This document shows, piece after piece, positions 5,369 to 12,443 of a stretch of DNA of 14,486 bases. The translations under genes and the position numbers were made by a program. This stretch comes from Lachnospiraceae bacterium. GTDB lineage: Bacteria > Bacillota > Clostridia > Lachnospirales > Lachnospiraceae. The notes beneath the pieces were generated by a model. The model worked only from the letters and a program-made list of their open reading frames with translations. It did no database searches and was not told the origin of the DNA. Each line of letters begins with the position of its first letter. Position 1 is the stretch's first letter. The stretch spans positions 1-14,486 of the forward strand of contig JAKSRN010000021.1 of the NCBI GenBank assembly GCA_024403585.1, read 5' to 3'.

Positions 5369-7267
5369 TTACTCTCCTGTCGGCAGCTCTACCGCTTCTG
5401 TTCTGCCGGAATCTTCCCCCAGCAGCTGCTCTACTCTCTGTGTCACCGCTTCAAAGTCCAGTCCCAGCATCTTTCTCTGCCAGTCTGGTGAACCATGTCC
5501 CACAAAGGCATCTCCAATGGCACAGACAGCCACCTCTACAGGAAGTTTTTCTTCCCTTACAAAGTCAGCAACCTGCTCGCCAAATCCGCCAATCCGGGCA
5601 TTCTCCTCGAGGGTGACAAAATATCTGTGATCTGCTGACAGCTCTCTTAAGAGTTCTCCATCAAGAGGTTTCACAAATCTGGCATTCACAAGCGTGATCT
5701 CCACACCTTTTTCATGAAAATGCTCTCTCACCTGCTCTGCCACCTCCACCATAGCACCCACTGCCAGTAATGCCAGTGATTTGCCGCGGCTGATGACTTC
5801 TGCCTTTCCCCTGACAAGAGGTGCACGGTGCTCTTCCAGACCGGTATAGGCAGCTCCCCTTGGATAACGGATTGCAACCGGTCCTTTGGCTGCTGTTGCA
5901 AAACGGAACATTTCCTGTAATTCCCAGCCGTTTTTAGGTGCCATGACTGTCATATTCGGCATAACAGAAAGATAAGACAGATCAAAGCATCCCTGATGGC
6001 TCTTACCATCAGCTCCTACCAGACCCGCACGATCCACCATAAAGACTGCAGGCAGATTCTGCATGCAGATATCATGCATCAGCTGGTCAAAGCCTCTCTG
6101 CAGGAAGGAAGAATACACTGCGAATACCGGATGCAGGCCGCCAAGAGCAAGTCCCGCAGCAAAAGTCACTGCATGACCCTCGGCAATTCCCACATCGAAG
6201 AAACGCTCCGGAGCCTGCTGTGCAAATTTTGCAAGACCGGTTCCTTCCCGCATGGCAGCTGTCACTGCCACGATCTTTTTGTTTTTCTTACCCTCTTCAC
6301 AGAGGACATCACTGAGCATGCAGGCATAAGACGGTCCGCTCTTTTTCTTTGGCTGTCCGGTTTTAACGATATACGGTCCGGTACCGTGGAATTTTGCCGG
6401 CTCCTTCAGTGCAGGCCCATAGCCCCTTCCCTTCTGGGTGATCACATGTACCAGAACAGGTCCCTGGAAGCGTTTTGCCTCCTCCAGCACACGGATCATC
6501 TGGGAGATATTGTGGCCATCCACCGGACCCAGATAGGTGATTCCCATATTTTCAAAGAACATACCCGGAATAACCAGCTGTTTAATGCTGCTCTTGGTCT
6601 TTCGCAGGGTATCCACCATATTTTCTCCTACCCTTGGCAGCTTCTGAAGGGCTGAAGTAACCCCCATCTTGATATCTGTATAGCAGGTAGAAGTACGGAT
6701 CTTGCCAAGATATTTTGAAAATCCGCCTACATTTTTATTGATGGACATCTCATTGTCATTGAGCACCACCACATAATTCTTTTTCAGTTCTGCCAGATTG
6801 TTCAAAGCTTCGAAAGCAATACCACCTGTGAATGCACCGTCACCGATCACAGAAACAACCGAATAGTTCTGTTTCATCAGATCTCTTGCTTTCACATAGC
6901 CCAGACCACAGGAAATAGAAGTGGAACTGTGTCCGGTATCGAAGCTGTCACAGCTGCTCTCTGATCTTCTTGGAAAACCGCTGATACCGCCCTCCATACG
7001 AAGATGGTCAAATTCCTCTTTCCGTCCTGTCAGGATCTTATGAGTGTAAGCCTGATGTCCCACATCCCAGACAATCTTATCCTCCGGCAGATTGTAAACG
7101 CGGTGCAGGGCAATGGTCAGCTCGATCACTCCCAGATTGGATCCCAGATGTCCTCCGGTCTTGCTGAGACTTCTGATCAGAAACTGTCGGATCTCATCTG
7201 CAAGAAGGGGGAGGTCCTTTTCAGGAAGCTTCTTTACATCATTTGGCTTTTTGATTTTTTCTAACAT
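5369..7267 (-). CDS. dxs: 1-deoxy-D-xylulose-5-phosphate synthase
   Basis: Dxs condenses pyruvate and glyceraldehyde 3-phosphate using thiamine diphosphate. This is the first step of the MEP isoprenoid pathway and also feeds thiamine and pyridoxal synthesis. The 632-residue protein contains SKTGGHLGSNLG (35-46, His40), the thiamine-diphosphate motif GDGAFTGG (142-149) with NDNEMSI (170-176), and the catalytic Glu in AEGHA (Glu363). A phosphate-binding stretch DRAGLVGADGKSHQG (412-426) and a C-terminal transketolase domain complete it. I start it at the ATG at 7265-7267 (MLEKIKKPNDV), which has AGGA 8 nt upstream overlapping the ispA stop codon. The frame extends to 7327, but that would add 20 atypical residues over the ispA 3' end. 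Confidence 0.97.
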   Translation of the reverse strand: MLEKIKKPNDVKKLPEKDLPLLADEIRQFLIRSLSKTGGHLGSNLGVIELTIALHRVYNLPEDKIVWDVGHQAYTHKILTGRKEEFDHLRMEGGISGFPRRSESSCDSFDTGHSSTSISCGLGYVKARDLMKQNYSVVSVIGDGAFTGGIAFEALNNLAELKKNYVVVLNDNEMSINKNVGGFSKYLGKIRTSTCYTDIKMGVTSALQKLPRVGENMVDTLRKTKSSIKQLVIPGMFFENMGITYLGPVDGHNISQMIRVLEEAKRFQGPVLVHVITQKGRGYGPALKEPAKFHGTGPYIVKTGQPKKKSGPSYACMLSDVLCEEGKKNKKIVAVTAAMREGTGLAKFAQQAPERFFDVGIAEGHAVTFAAGLALGGLHPVFAVYSSFLQRGFDQLMHDICMQNLPAVFMVDRAGLVGADGKSHQGCFDLSYLSVMPNMTVMAPKNGWELQEMFRFATAAKGPVAIRYPRGAAYTGLEEHRAPLVRGKAEVISRGKSLALLAVGAMVEVAEQVREHFHEKGVEITLVNARFVKPLDGELLRELSADHRYFVTLEENARIGGFGEQVADFVREEKLPVEVAVCAIGDAFVGHGSPDWQRKMLGLDFEAVTQRVEQLLGEDSGRTEAVELPTGE

Positions 7268-7277
7268 ATATATAATC

Positions 7278-8213
7278 CTAGTTTTTGCGAAGTGCCATAT
7301 ACAGAAGAAGTTCACGAAGGAAGACACCTGTCTCTTCTCCTGCTCCGCTCTCCTGTTTTCTCTTTTGAATCATAGAATCCAGTAGCGAAACAGCCTCTTC
7401 TGTCAGACGCTGCACTTCCGCAGCGGCTCCGTCAATACCGCGAAGTGTAACATAGGTTACTTTCTGATTTTTCTCATCCGAATGAACCGGCTTACCCAGT
7501 TCCTCGGTTGTGCTGGTCTGATCCAGAATGTCATCCTGAATCTGGAATGCCAAGCCGGTCAGACGTCCGATCTGCTCCATTCCTTTGATTTCCTCCTCAG
7601 AAGCCCCAGCCAGAACGGCTCCGGCCATCAGAGGTGCCTCCAGAAGTGCGGAGGTCTTATTGAGATATATATAATCCAGTTCCTTTTCTGTAAGTGCACT
7701 TCCCTGATTCTTTTCATTCAGTACATCTACACTCTGTCCGCCCAGCATACCATAGACGCCTGTCTTAGAAGCTAAGATCTGCAGTGCCCGCATTCCTTTC
7801 GGAACCCGCTGTGCATCCCAGGTGCAGACAGTTTTCAGAACAGTTTCATATGCATAATTCAGAAGCGCATCGCCACTGAGCACACCCAGCGCTTCGCCGA
7901 ACAATGCATGTGTGGTTTTCTTTCCTCTTCTATATTCATCATTATCAATGGCAGGGAGATCATCATGGATCAGGGAATGGGTATGGATCATCTCAATAGC
8001 TGCCATAAAAGCTTCTTCTTCCCTGGCTGAAGCTCCAAACAGATGGTAACTCTCCATCAGAAGGATCGGACGGATTCTTTTGCCGCCTGCCAGCATACTG
8101 TAGTTCATGGCTCTGATCAGACTTTCCGGAAACCCTTCCTCTGCAGGAAGAAATCCCTGAAGGATCTGATTTGCCTCTTTTGTTTTTTCAATCAACTGCT
8201 CTTTAAAATTCAA
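7278..8213 (-). CDS. ispA: Short/medium-chain polyprenyl diphosphate synthase (farnesyl diphosphate synthase type)
   Basis: The enzyme condenses IPP with allylic diphosphates to make farnesyl, or possibly geranylgeranyl, diphosphate for undecaprenyl and quinone-type lipids. The 311-residue protein has LAGGKRIRP (41-49), the first Asp-rich motif DDLPAID (84-90, the type II spacing with two extra residues) and the second QDDILD (226-231). The start codon is TTG at 8211-8213. It is directly preceded by an in-frame TAA, so no longer start exists, and the next Met lies too far in at residue 36. GGAAAG lies 4 nt upstream, inside the last codons of xseB, which it overlaps by 11 nt. The fifth residue before the first Asp is His79, where B. 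subtilis has Tyr, so the product chain length is not certain. Confidence 0.94.
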   Translation of the reverse strand: MNFKEQLIEKTKEANQILQGFLPAEEGFPESLIRAMNYSMLAGGKRIRPILLMESYHLFGASAREEEAFMAAIEMIHTHSLIHDDLPAIDNDEYRRGKKTTHALFGEALGVLSGDALLNYAYETVLKTVCTWDAQRVPKGMRALQILASKTGVYGMLGGQSVDVLNEKNQGSALTEKELDYIYLNKTSALLEAPLMAGAVLAGASEEEIKGMEQIGRLTGLAFQIQDDILDQTSTTEELGKPVHSDEKNQKVTYVTLRGIDGAAAEVQRLTEEAVSLLDSMIQKRKQESGAGEETGVFLRELLLYMALRKN

Positions 8214-8433
8214 TTAACTTTCCATCCTCACTGATCTGGAGCATCTTTTTCTCCACCAGATCGATTCTTTCACTGCAGTGTTTCAGCAGCTGCATTCCCT
8301 CTGCATACAGCTGAAATGACTCTTCCAGCGAAATAGTTCCGCCTTCCATCTGCTGAACAAGCTTGTCCAGTCTGGAAAAACTCTCTTCAACTGTCAGTTC
8401 CTCTGCTGCCTTCTGTGTTGCTGTATCTGCCAT
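8203..8433 (-). CDS. xseB: Exodeoxyribonuclease VII small subunit
   Basis: XseB is the small helical subunit that assembles in several copies on XseA to form exonuclease VII, a single-strand-specific DNase. The 76-residue product matches the family (EESFSRLDKLVQQMEGG, then ISLEESFQLYAEGMQLL and a final helix RIDLVEKKM). I chose the ATG at 8431-8433 because AAGGA lies 10 nt upstream. A GTG at 8451 in the same frame has no ribosome site. The 3' end overlaps ispA by 11 nt. A 61-nt gap with a stem-loop separates it from xseA. Confidence 0.94.
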   Translation of the reverse strand: MADTATQKAAEELTVEESFSRLDKLVQQMEGGTISLEESFQLYAEGMQLLKHCSERIDLVEKKMLQISEDGKLIEF

Positions 8434-8468
8434 GTTGTTCTTTTCCTTCACTTATGATTCGCAGGCTA

Positions 8469-8489
8469 CCCGGTAATTGAATAACCGGG
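8469..8489 (-). other. Stem-loop between xseA and xseB
   Basis: CCCGGT (8469-8474) and ACCGGG (8484-8489) form a perfect 6-bp stem with a 9-nt AT-rich loop, starting 6 nt after the xseA stop codon. No T-run follows. It may stabilise the xseA 3' end or set the ratio of large to small subunit, but this is inference. Confidence 0.45.
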
Positions 8490-8494
8490 AATCC

Positions 8495-9724
8495 TTATTC
8501 TTGCTCCTGGAATTCTTCACCGAATCCCATTCCTGCCTGTATCTCCTTTACCTCGGCTAAAAGACTTCCGTCTCTGACATAGACTTTCAGCTGCTCTCCC
8601 TTTTGAATCTGGGAGATTGACTTGACCGGTTTCTCCCCGGCTTCCACAAAGGAGTAACCCTGATTCAGACGGTCCAGAGGAGAACATCCCTTCACCCGTC
8701 CGATCCGGATCTGAAGCTGCATCCTTTTCTCCTTCAGAATACGGAATGCATGCTGTTGAAGACTCTGCTCCAGATCTGCAAGTCTCTGTCTTTTTTCCCG
8801 GATCTGATTCTCCGGGCTCAGATAAGTCCATCTGCTCTGGTAGCCCTGCAGCTGCAGGCGTTTTTCCCGGATTCGCATATCCATCAGATTCTGCAGTCTT
8901 CTTCTGTACTGCTCTTTCTGATCCAGAATCTCACGGATATCCTTCACTGCCAGTTCCGCTGCCGCAGAAGGAGTAGGCGCATAGAGGTCAGCCACATAAT
9001 CGCTGATCGAGGTATCCGTCTCATGTCCCACTGCAGAAATGATCGGCGTGCTGCAGTTGAAGATGGCTCTTGCCACTTCCTCCTCATTAAAGGCCCAAAG
9101 ATCCTCCAGTGAACCACCGCCTCTTCCGACAATGATCACATCCGGTTTCATGGCATCCAGGGTCTCAATTCCCCTGCAGATACTCTCCACAGCACCATCT
9201 CCCTGTACCAATGCAGGATACAGGATCAGCTGTACATAAGGATTTCTTCTTCCCGCAATATTCCGGATATCCTGAACTGCCGCTCCTGTAGGAGATGTGA
9301 CGATACCGACGGTCCGGACGAAACGCGGAATCGGCTGCTTGTATTCCTGGGCAAACATGCCCATCTCTTCCAACTCCGCTTTAAGCGCAAGAAACCGCTC
9401 ATACAGAATACCGGCCCCTTCTTTTACAATCGACCTGGCGTACATCTGATAGCGGCCATCTCTCTCATATACATCCACGCTTCCTGTCACAACCACCTTA
9501 TCTCCGTCCCGCATGGCGAATGCCAGCCCCCTCCTTGCAGAGGCAAACATGACACAGTTCATGGAGGACTTCTGATCCTTCAAAGTGAAATAGATATGAC
9601 CGGAACCATGGTATTTGCAATTGCTGACCTCACCTCGTACAGAGATGCGGGTCAGCATAAAATCCTGTTGAAACAGGTGTTTGATATACCCATTCACCTG
9701 GGTTACCGAATAGATATTACTCAA
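8495..9724 (-). CDS. xseA: Exodeoxyribonuclease VII large subunit
   Basis: XseA is the catalytic subunit of exonuclease VII, which degrades single-stranded DNA from both ends. The 409-residue protein has an N-terminal OB fold (about 1-100, ISVRGEVSNCKYHGSGHIYF), the catalytic-region motifs TSPTGAAVQD (143-152), GRGGGSLEDLWAFNEE (200-215) and GHETD (233-237), then DYVADLYAPTPSAAAE. A long coiled coil (about 260-345) and a C-terminal segment (NQGYSFVE) follow. The start is TTG at 9722-9724, 2 nt after the nusB stop codon. AGAGG lies 7 nt upstream, inside the nusB end, and the sequence SNIYSVTQVNGYIK is the normal family start. The TTG and embedded ribosome site suggest expression coupled to nusB. 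Confidence 0.96.
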   Translation of the reverse strand: MSNIYSVTQVNGYIKHLFQQDFMLTRISVRGEVSNCKYHGSGHIYFTLKDQKSSMNCVMFASARRGLAFAMRDGDKVVVTGSVDVYERDGRYQMYARSIVKEGAGILYERFLALKAELEEMGMFAQEYKQPIPRFVRTVGIVTSPTGAAVQDIRNIAGRRNPYVQLILYPALVQGDGAVESICRGIETLDAMKPDVIIVGRGGGSLEDLWAFNEEEVARAIFNCSTPIISAVGHETDTSISDYVADLYAPTPSAAAELAVKDIREILDQKEQYRRRLQNLMDMRIREKRLQLQGYQSRWTYLSPENQIREKRQRLADLEQSLQQHAFRILKEKRMQLQIRIGRVKGCSPLDRLNQGYSFVEAGEKPVKSISQIQKGEQLKVYVRDGSLLAEVKEIQAGMGFGEEFQEQE

Positions 9725-9726
9725 AA

Positions 9727-10164
9727 TTAAGCCTCTGTTTCGCGGGCGATCTTTCCAAGAACACCATTGATAAAGGAAGCAGACTCATCACCGCCAAAGC
9801 TCTTAGCGATCTCCACTGCTTCATTGATTGCTACGCCTGTCGGGATTCTGTCATCGTATTTCACTTCATATACTGCCAGACGAAGAATTGTGAGATCTAC
9901 TTTACTCATACGGTCTGTCTTCCATCCTTTGGAGCTTGCATTCAGGAGTGCATCGATCTCCGGAAGTTTTTCCTGGATCAGCTGATATTTCTCCTTGATA
10001 TATGCAGACTCCTCTTCTGTTGGCACGATCGCATTCTCCTCTTCGGAATCGTCTTCCATATTTTCCAGATACAATGCCATCTGCTCTGACATATCTTTCT
10101 GGTCATTGAACAGTGCCATAAACAGAAGTTTAAAAATTGCTTTTCTCTGCTCGCTTCTCTTCAT
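9727..10164 (-). CDS. nusB: Transcription antitermination factor NusB
   Basis: NusB binds boxA RNA with NusE (S10) and supports antitermination and processing of rRNA transcripts. The 145-residue product is all-helical, of usual length, with MKRSEQRKAIFKLLFM at the start, SKVDLTILRLAVYE in the core and the conserved C-terminal INEAVEIAKSFGGDESASFINGVL region (written in part). I use the ATG at 10162-10164, because AAGGAG ends 6 nt upstream. The ATG at 10170 abuts that site directly and would leave no spacing. It is 86 nt downstream of yqhY and 2 nt upstream of xseA. B. subtilis has folD after nusB; here it is absent. Confidence 0.95.
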   Translation of the reverse strand: MKRSEQRKAIFKLLFMALFNDQKDMSEQMALYLENMEDDSEEENAIVPTEEESAYIKEKYQLIQEKLPEIDALLNASSKGWKTDRMSKVDLTILRLAVYEVKYDDRIPTGVAINEAVEIAKSFGGDESASFINGVLGKIARETEA

Positions 10165-10198
10165 TGTCATCTCCTTGTATGAATCAGACTATAGATAA

Positions 10199-10232
10199 GG
10201 GGGCTCTGAGAATATGTCATTCCAGATCCCCC
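10199..10232 (-). other. Stem-loop between yqhY and nusB (possible attenuator)
   Basis: GGGGG-C-TCTG (10199-10208) pairs with CAGA-T-CCCCC (10223-10232), giving nine pairs with one mismatch and a 14-nt loop. The GC-rich base makes it stable. Read on the minus strand it is followed by TTATCTATAG rather than a T-run, so full termination is unlikely. Partial attenuation or a processing site between yqhY and the rest of the operon is plausible. Confidence 0.5.
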
Positions 10233-10250
10233 TCCTGGTACTAGCTGTTA

Positions 10251-10634
10251 TTATGCCGGGTCCAGTACAACATCCGCAATTCCCACATCCACGCCGGATA
10301 CTTCCAGTCCTGTCATTGTTTCGATTGCAGTTTTTACTCGTTCCTGAACCGCTTTGCTGGTTTCCGGAATATTGTAGCCGTACTTGATATTCAGAACGAT
10401 TCTGACCTGAACGACATTCTCCTTAACTTCGATCTTGACACCTTTTGCAAGATTCTTCATTCCCAGCTTTGCTACAAGCTCATTTGTAATATTTCCAACC
10501 ATTGAGTCAACACCCTCTACCTCTGTAGCAGCGAGACCTGCAATGATCGCTACGACTTCATCAGCGATCTGTACTGTACCGATCGTATTATCATCGTAGA
10601 TTGTATATGTATTTCTATTTTTATTGTCTGCCAT
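10251..10634 (-). CDS. yqhY: Asp23/Gls24 family protein (DUF322, YqhY-like)
   Basis: This is a 127-residue member of the Asp23/DUF322 family. Members include cell-envelope-associated stress proteins of Gram-positives, and the B. subtilis YqhY gene lies just before nusB. The family pattern GTVQIADEVVAIIAGLAATEVEGV is seen near 19-42 (part of it spans more than one motif), followed by an alternating beta-alpha core with VKIEVKENVVQVRIVLNIKYG (in part) and GVDVGIADVVLD near the end. There is no signal peptide or membrane helix. The start has a strong AAGGAGGG site 6 nt upstream. It is the first gene after the operon promoter. In B. subtilis, loss of yqhY has been linked to altered acetyl-CoA carboxylase; whether that applies here is unknown. 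Assignment as YqhY rests on synteny. Confidence 0.9.
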   Translation of the reverse strand: MADNKNRNTYTIYDDNTIGTVQIADEVVAIIAGLAATEVEGVDSMVGNITNELVAKLGMKNLAKGVKIEVKENVVQVRIVLNIKYGYNIPETSKAVQERVKTAIETMTGLEVSGVDVGIADVVLDPA

Positions 10635-10717
10635 GTCAAACCCTCCTTATGAATTCAGATGACTGCATTCTGTTTTATACCTGGGATCATCCATATAAGA
10701 TGCCCATTATTGGTTTT

Positions 10718-10746
10718 ATTATAACAAAAAGCAGGGTAAATGAAAA
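10718..10746 (-). promoter_or_regulatory. Promoter of the yqhY-nusB-...-recN operon
   Basis: On the minus strand TTTTCA (10741-10746, four of six to TTGACA), a 17-bp spacer and a perfect TATAAT (10718-10723) precede yqhY. Transcription would start near 10711, giving a leader of about 77 nt before the strong yqhY ribosome site. It lies immediately after prfC, with only a weak hairpin (GGAAAG/CTTTTC, about 10740-10757) and no good terminator between, so some read-through from prfC is possible. Confidence 0.65.
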
Positions 10747-10758
10747 GCATCCTTTCCA

Positions 10759-12351
10759 TCAGTTTTTACTGAACTCCTCCAGTACCAGACCTTCATTACG
10801 ATCCAGTACCATACCAACACTCCAAGAGTTGATAAAGAGAAGCAGCGGATTGCCCTTCAGATCCATAACCTTCTTCATATCAGAAGTGCCCACAAGGCGG
10901 TCAAGATTGACTTCTTCTTTATTACCGATCCAGCGGATATATTCGTATGGCAGCATATCCAGACGGATCTCTACGTTGTATTCATTCTCAAGACGATATT
11001 TCAGAACATCGAACTGAAGGACACCGACAACACCCACGATGATCTCTTCCATTCCGCCCTTTGCCTCCTGGAAGATCTGGATCGCACCCTCCTGGGCGAT
11101 CTGATTAATACCCTTTACAAACTGTTTTCTCTTCATGGAATCCAGCAGGGCAACACGTGCAAAATGCTCCGGTGCGAAGGTAGGGATACCTTCATAGGCA
11201 AATTTCTTGCCCGGTGCACAGATCGTATCACCGATGGAGAAAATACCCGGATCAAAGATACCGATGATATCTCCCGCATAGGCTTCATCCACCACGTGTC
11301 TGTCATCTGCCATCATCTGCTGCGGCTGAAGAAGACGCATCTTCTTATTGCCCTGTACATGATACACCTCACGGGTTGCATCAAATTTACCGGAGCACAC
11401 ACGCATGAAAGCAATTCGGTCACGGTGATTCTTGTTCATATTGGCCTGGATCTTGAATACAAATCCGGAGAAATCCTCCTTCATCGGATCGATCACGCCT
11501 GCATCACTGTTTCTCGGAAGCGGAGTCGAAGTCATGGTCAGGAAGTGTTTCAGGAAGGTCTCTACACCAAAGTTTGTCAGTGCAGATCCAAAGAATACAG
11601 GGGAAAGCTCTCCCTTGCTTACCAGTTCCTGGTCAAATTCTGCTGCAGCACCGTCCAGCAGTTCGATCTCGTCTTCCAGAGTCATCTTCTGCTCTTCAGA
11701 TACAACATCCAGAAGATGCGGATCGTCTACATCGATGACTTCCTCGATACCCTCTTTTGTACCCTTCTGTGTATCAGAGAATACCAGCACCTTCTGTGTG
11801 TTTCTGTCATACACACCCTTGAAATTTTTACCGGATCCGATCGGCCAGTTGATCGGACAGGTTGCGATGCCCAGCTCCTTCTCGATCTCATCCAGAAGAT
11901 CGAAGGTATCATTGGCATCACGGTCCATTTTATTGATAAATGTAAAGATCGGAATGTGGCGCATTACACAGACCTTGAACAGTTTTCTGGTCTGGGCCTC
12001 AACACCCTTGCTTCCGTCGATTACCATTACTGCGGAGTCTGCAGCCATCAGGGTACGATAGGTATCCTCAGAGAAGTCCTGATGTCCCGGTGTATCCAGA
12101 ATGTTGATGCAGTAGCCTCCGTAATTAAACTGGAGAACAGAGGAAGTTACAGAAATACCTCTCTCTTTCTCGATCTCCATCCAGTCAGATACTGCATGTC
12201 TGGCTGTAGCTTTACCCTTTACAGAACCTGCCAGATTGATGGCACCTCCGTAAAGAAGGAATTTCTCAGTCAGTGTAGTCTTACCTGCATCCGGATGGGA
12301 AATGATGGCAAATGTACGCCGTTTTTCTATTTCTTTTGAATAATCAGCCAC
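10759..12351 (-). CDS. prfC: Peptide chain release factor 3
   Basis: RF3 is a translational GTPase that ejects RF1/RF2 from the ribosome after termination. The 530-residue product carries G1 SHPDAGKTT (18-26), G2 with ERGIS (63-67), G3 DTPGHQDF (86-93), G4 NKMD (140-143), and a G5 region FFGSALTNFGV. The RF3-type domains II and III follow (QIFQEAKGGMEEIIVGVVG and VLQFDVLKYRLENEY, family hallmarks that separate it from EF-G). The start is GTG at 12349-12351 with AGGAGG 6 nt upstream. The longer ATG start at 12408 lies inside the glgP terminator and is rejected. It stands alone between that terminator and the operon promoter, with no clear promoter of its own visible. Confidence 0.97.
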   Translation of the reverse strand: MADYSKEIEKRRTFAIISHPDAGKTTLTEKFLLYGGAINLAGSVKGKATARHAVSDWMEIEKERGISVTSSVLQFNYGGYCINILDTPGHQDFSEDTYRTLMAADSAVMVIDGSKGVEAQTRKLFKVCVMRHIPIFTFINKMDRDANDTFDLLDEIEKELGIATCPINWPIGSGKNFKGVYDRNTQKVLVFSDTQKGTKEGIEEVIDVDDPHLLDVVSEEQKMTLEDEIELLDGAAAEFDQELVSKGELSPVFFGSALTNFGVETFLKHFLTMTSTPLPRNSDAGVIDPMKEDFSGFVFKIQANMNKNHRDRIAFMRVCSGKFDATREVYHVQGNKKMRLLQPQQMMADDRHVVDEAYAGDIIGIFDPGIFSIGDTICAPGKKFAYEGIPTFAPEHFARVALLDSMKRKQFVKGINQIAQEGAIQIFQEAKGGMEEIIVGVVGVLQFDVLKYRLENEYNVEIRLDMLPYEYIRWIGNKEEVNLDRLVGTSDMKKVMDLKGNPLLLFINSWSVGMVLDRNEGLVLEEFSKN

Positions 12352-12361
12352 GAACAGCCTC

Positions 12362-12412
12362 CTGTAAAATAAAATAACAAAATCGGCATGCCCCCGCATA
12401 GAGAGCATGCCG
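12362..12412 (-). terminator. Intrinsic terminator of glgP
   Basis: CGGCATGC (12384-12391) and GCATGCCG (12405-12412) form a perfect 8-bp stem with a 13-nt loop. On the minus strand it is followed by ATTTTGTTATTTTATTTTA, a T-rich tract. It begins about 30 nt after the glgP stop codon, so it ends that transcript just before prfC. Confidence 0.85.
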
Positions 12413-12443
12413 GTTCCATTTCATAATTGTCAAAGATTCTTTT

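Noticed and set aside
7268..7277. Thiamine or other riboswitch before dxs
   Set aside because: Only 10 nt separate ispA and dxs, so there is no room for one.
7268..7327. Longer start for dxs, adding 20 residues
   Set aside because: It would overlap the ispA 3' end, has no good ribosome site, and the added residues are unlike the family. The ATG at 7265-7267 has AGGA 8 nt upstream.
11164..12339. A 391-codon plus-strand ORF
   Set aside because: It lies wholly antisense to prfC, which has every GTPase motif. The translation is Cys/His/Ile-rich with no domain and no ribosome site logic; it is a shadow frame.
12352..12408. Longer ATG start for prfC
   Set aside because: It would place the start inside the glgP terminator hairpin and lacks a ribosome site. 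The GTG at 12349-12351 has AGGAGG 6 nt upstream.
12405..12433. TTGACA on the minus strand as a prfC promoter
   Set aside because: The hexamer is perfect, but the position 17 bp downstream is GCATGC, not a -10 box, and it falls in the terminator stem. No convincing promoter.
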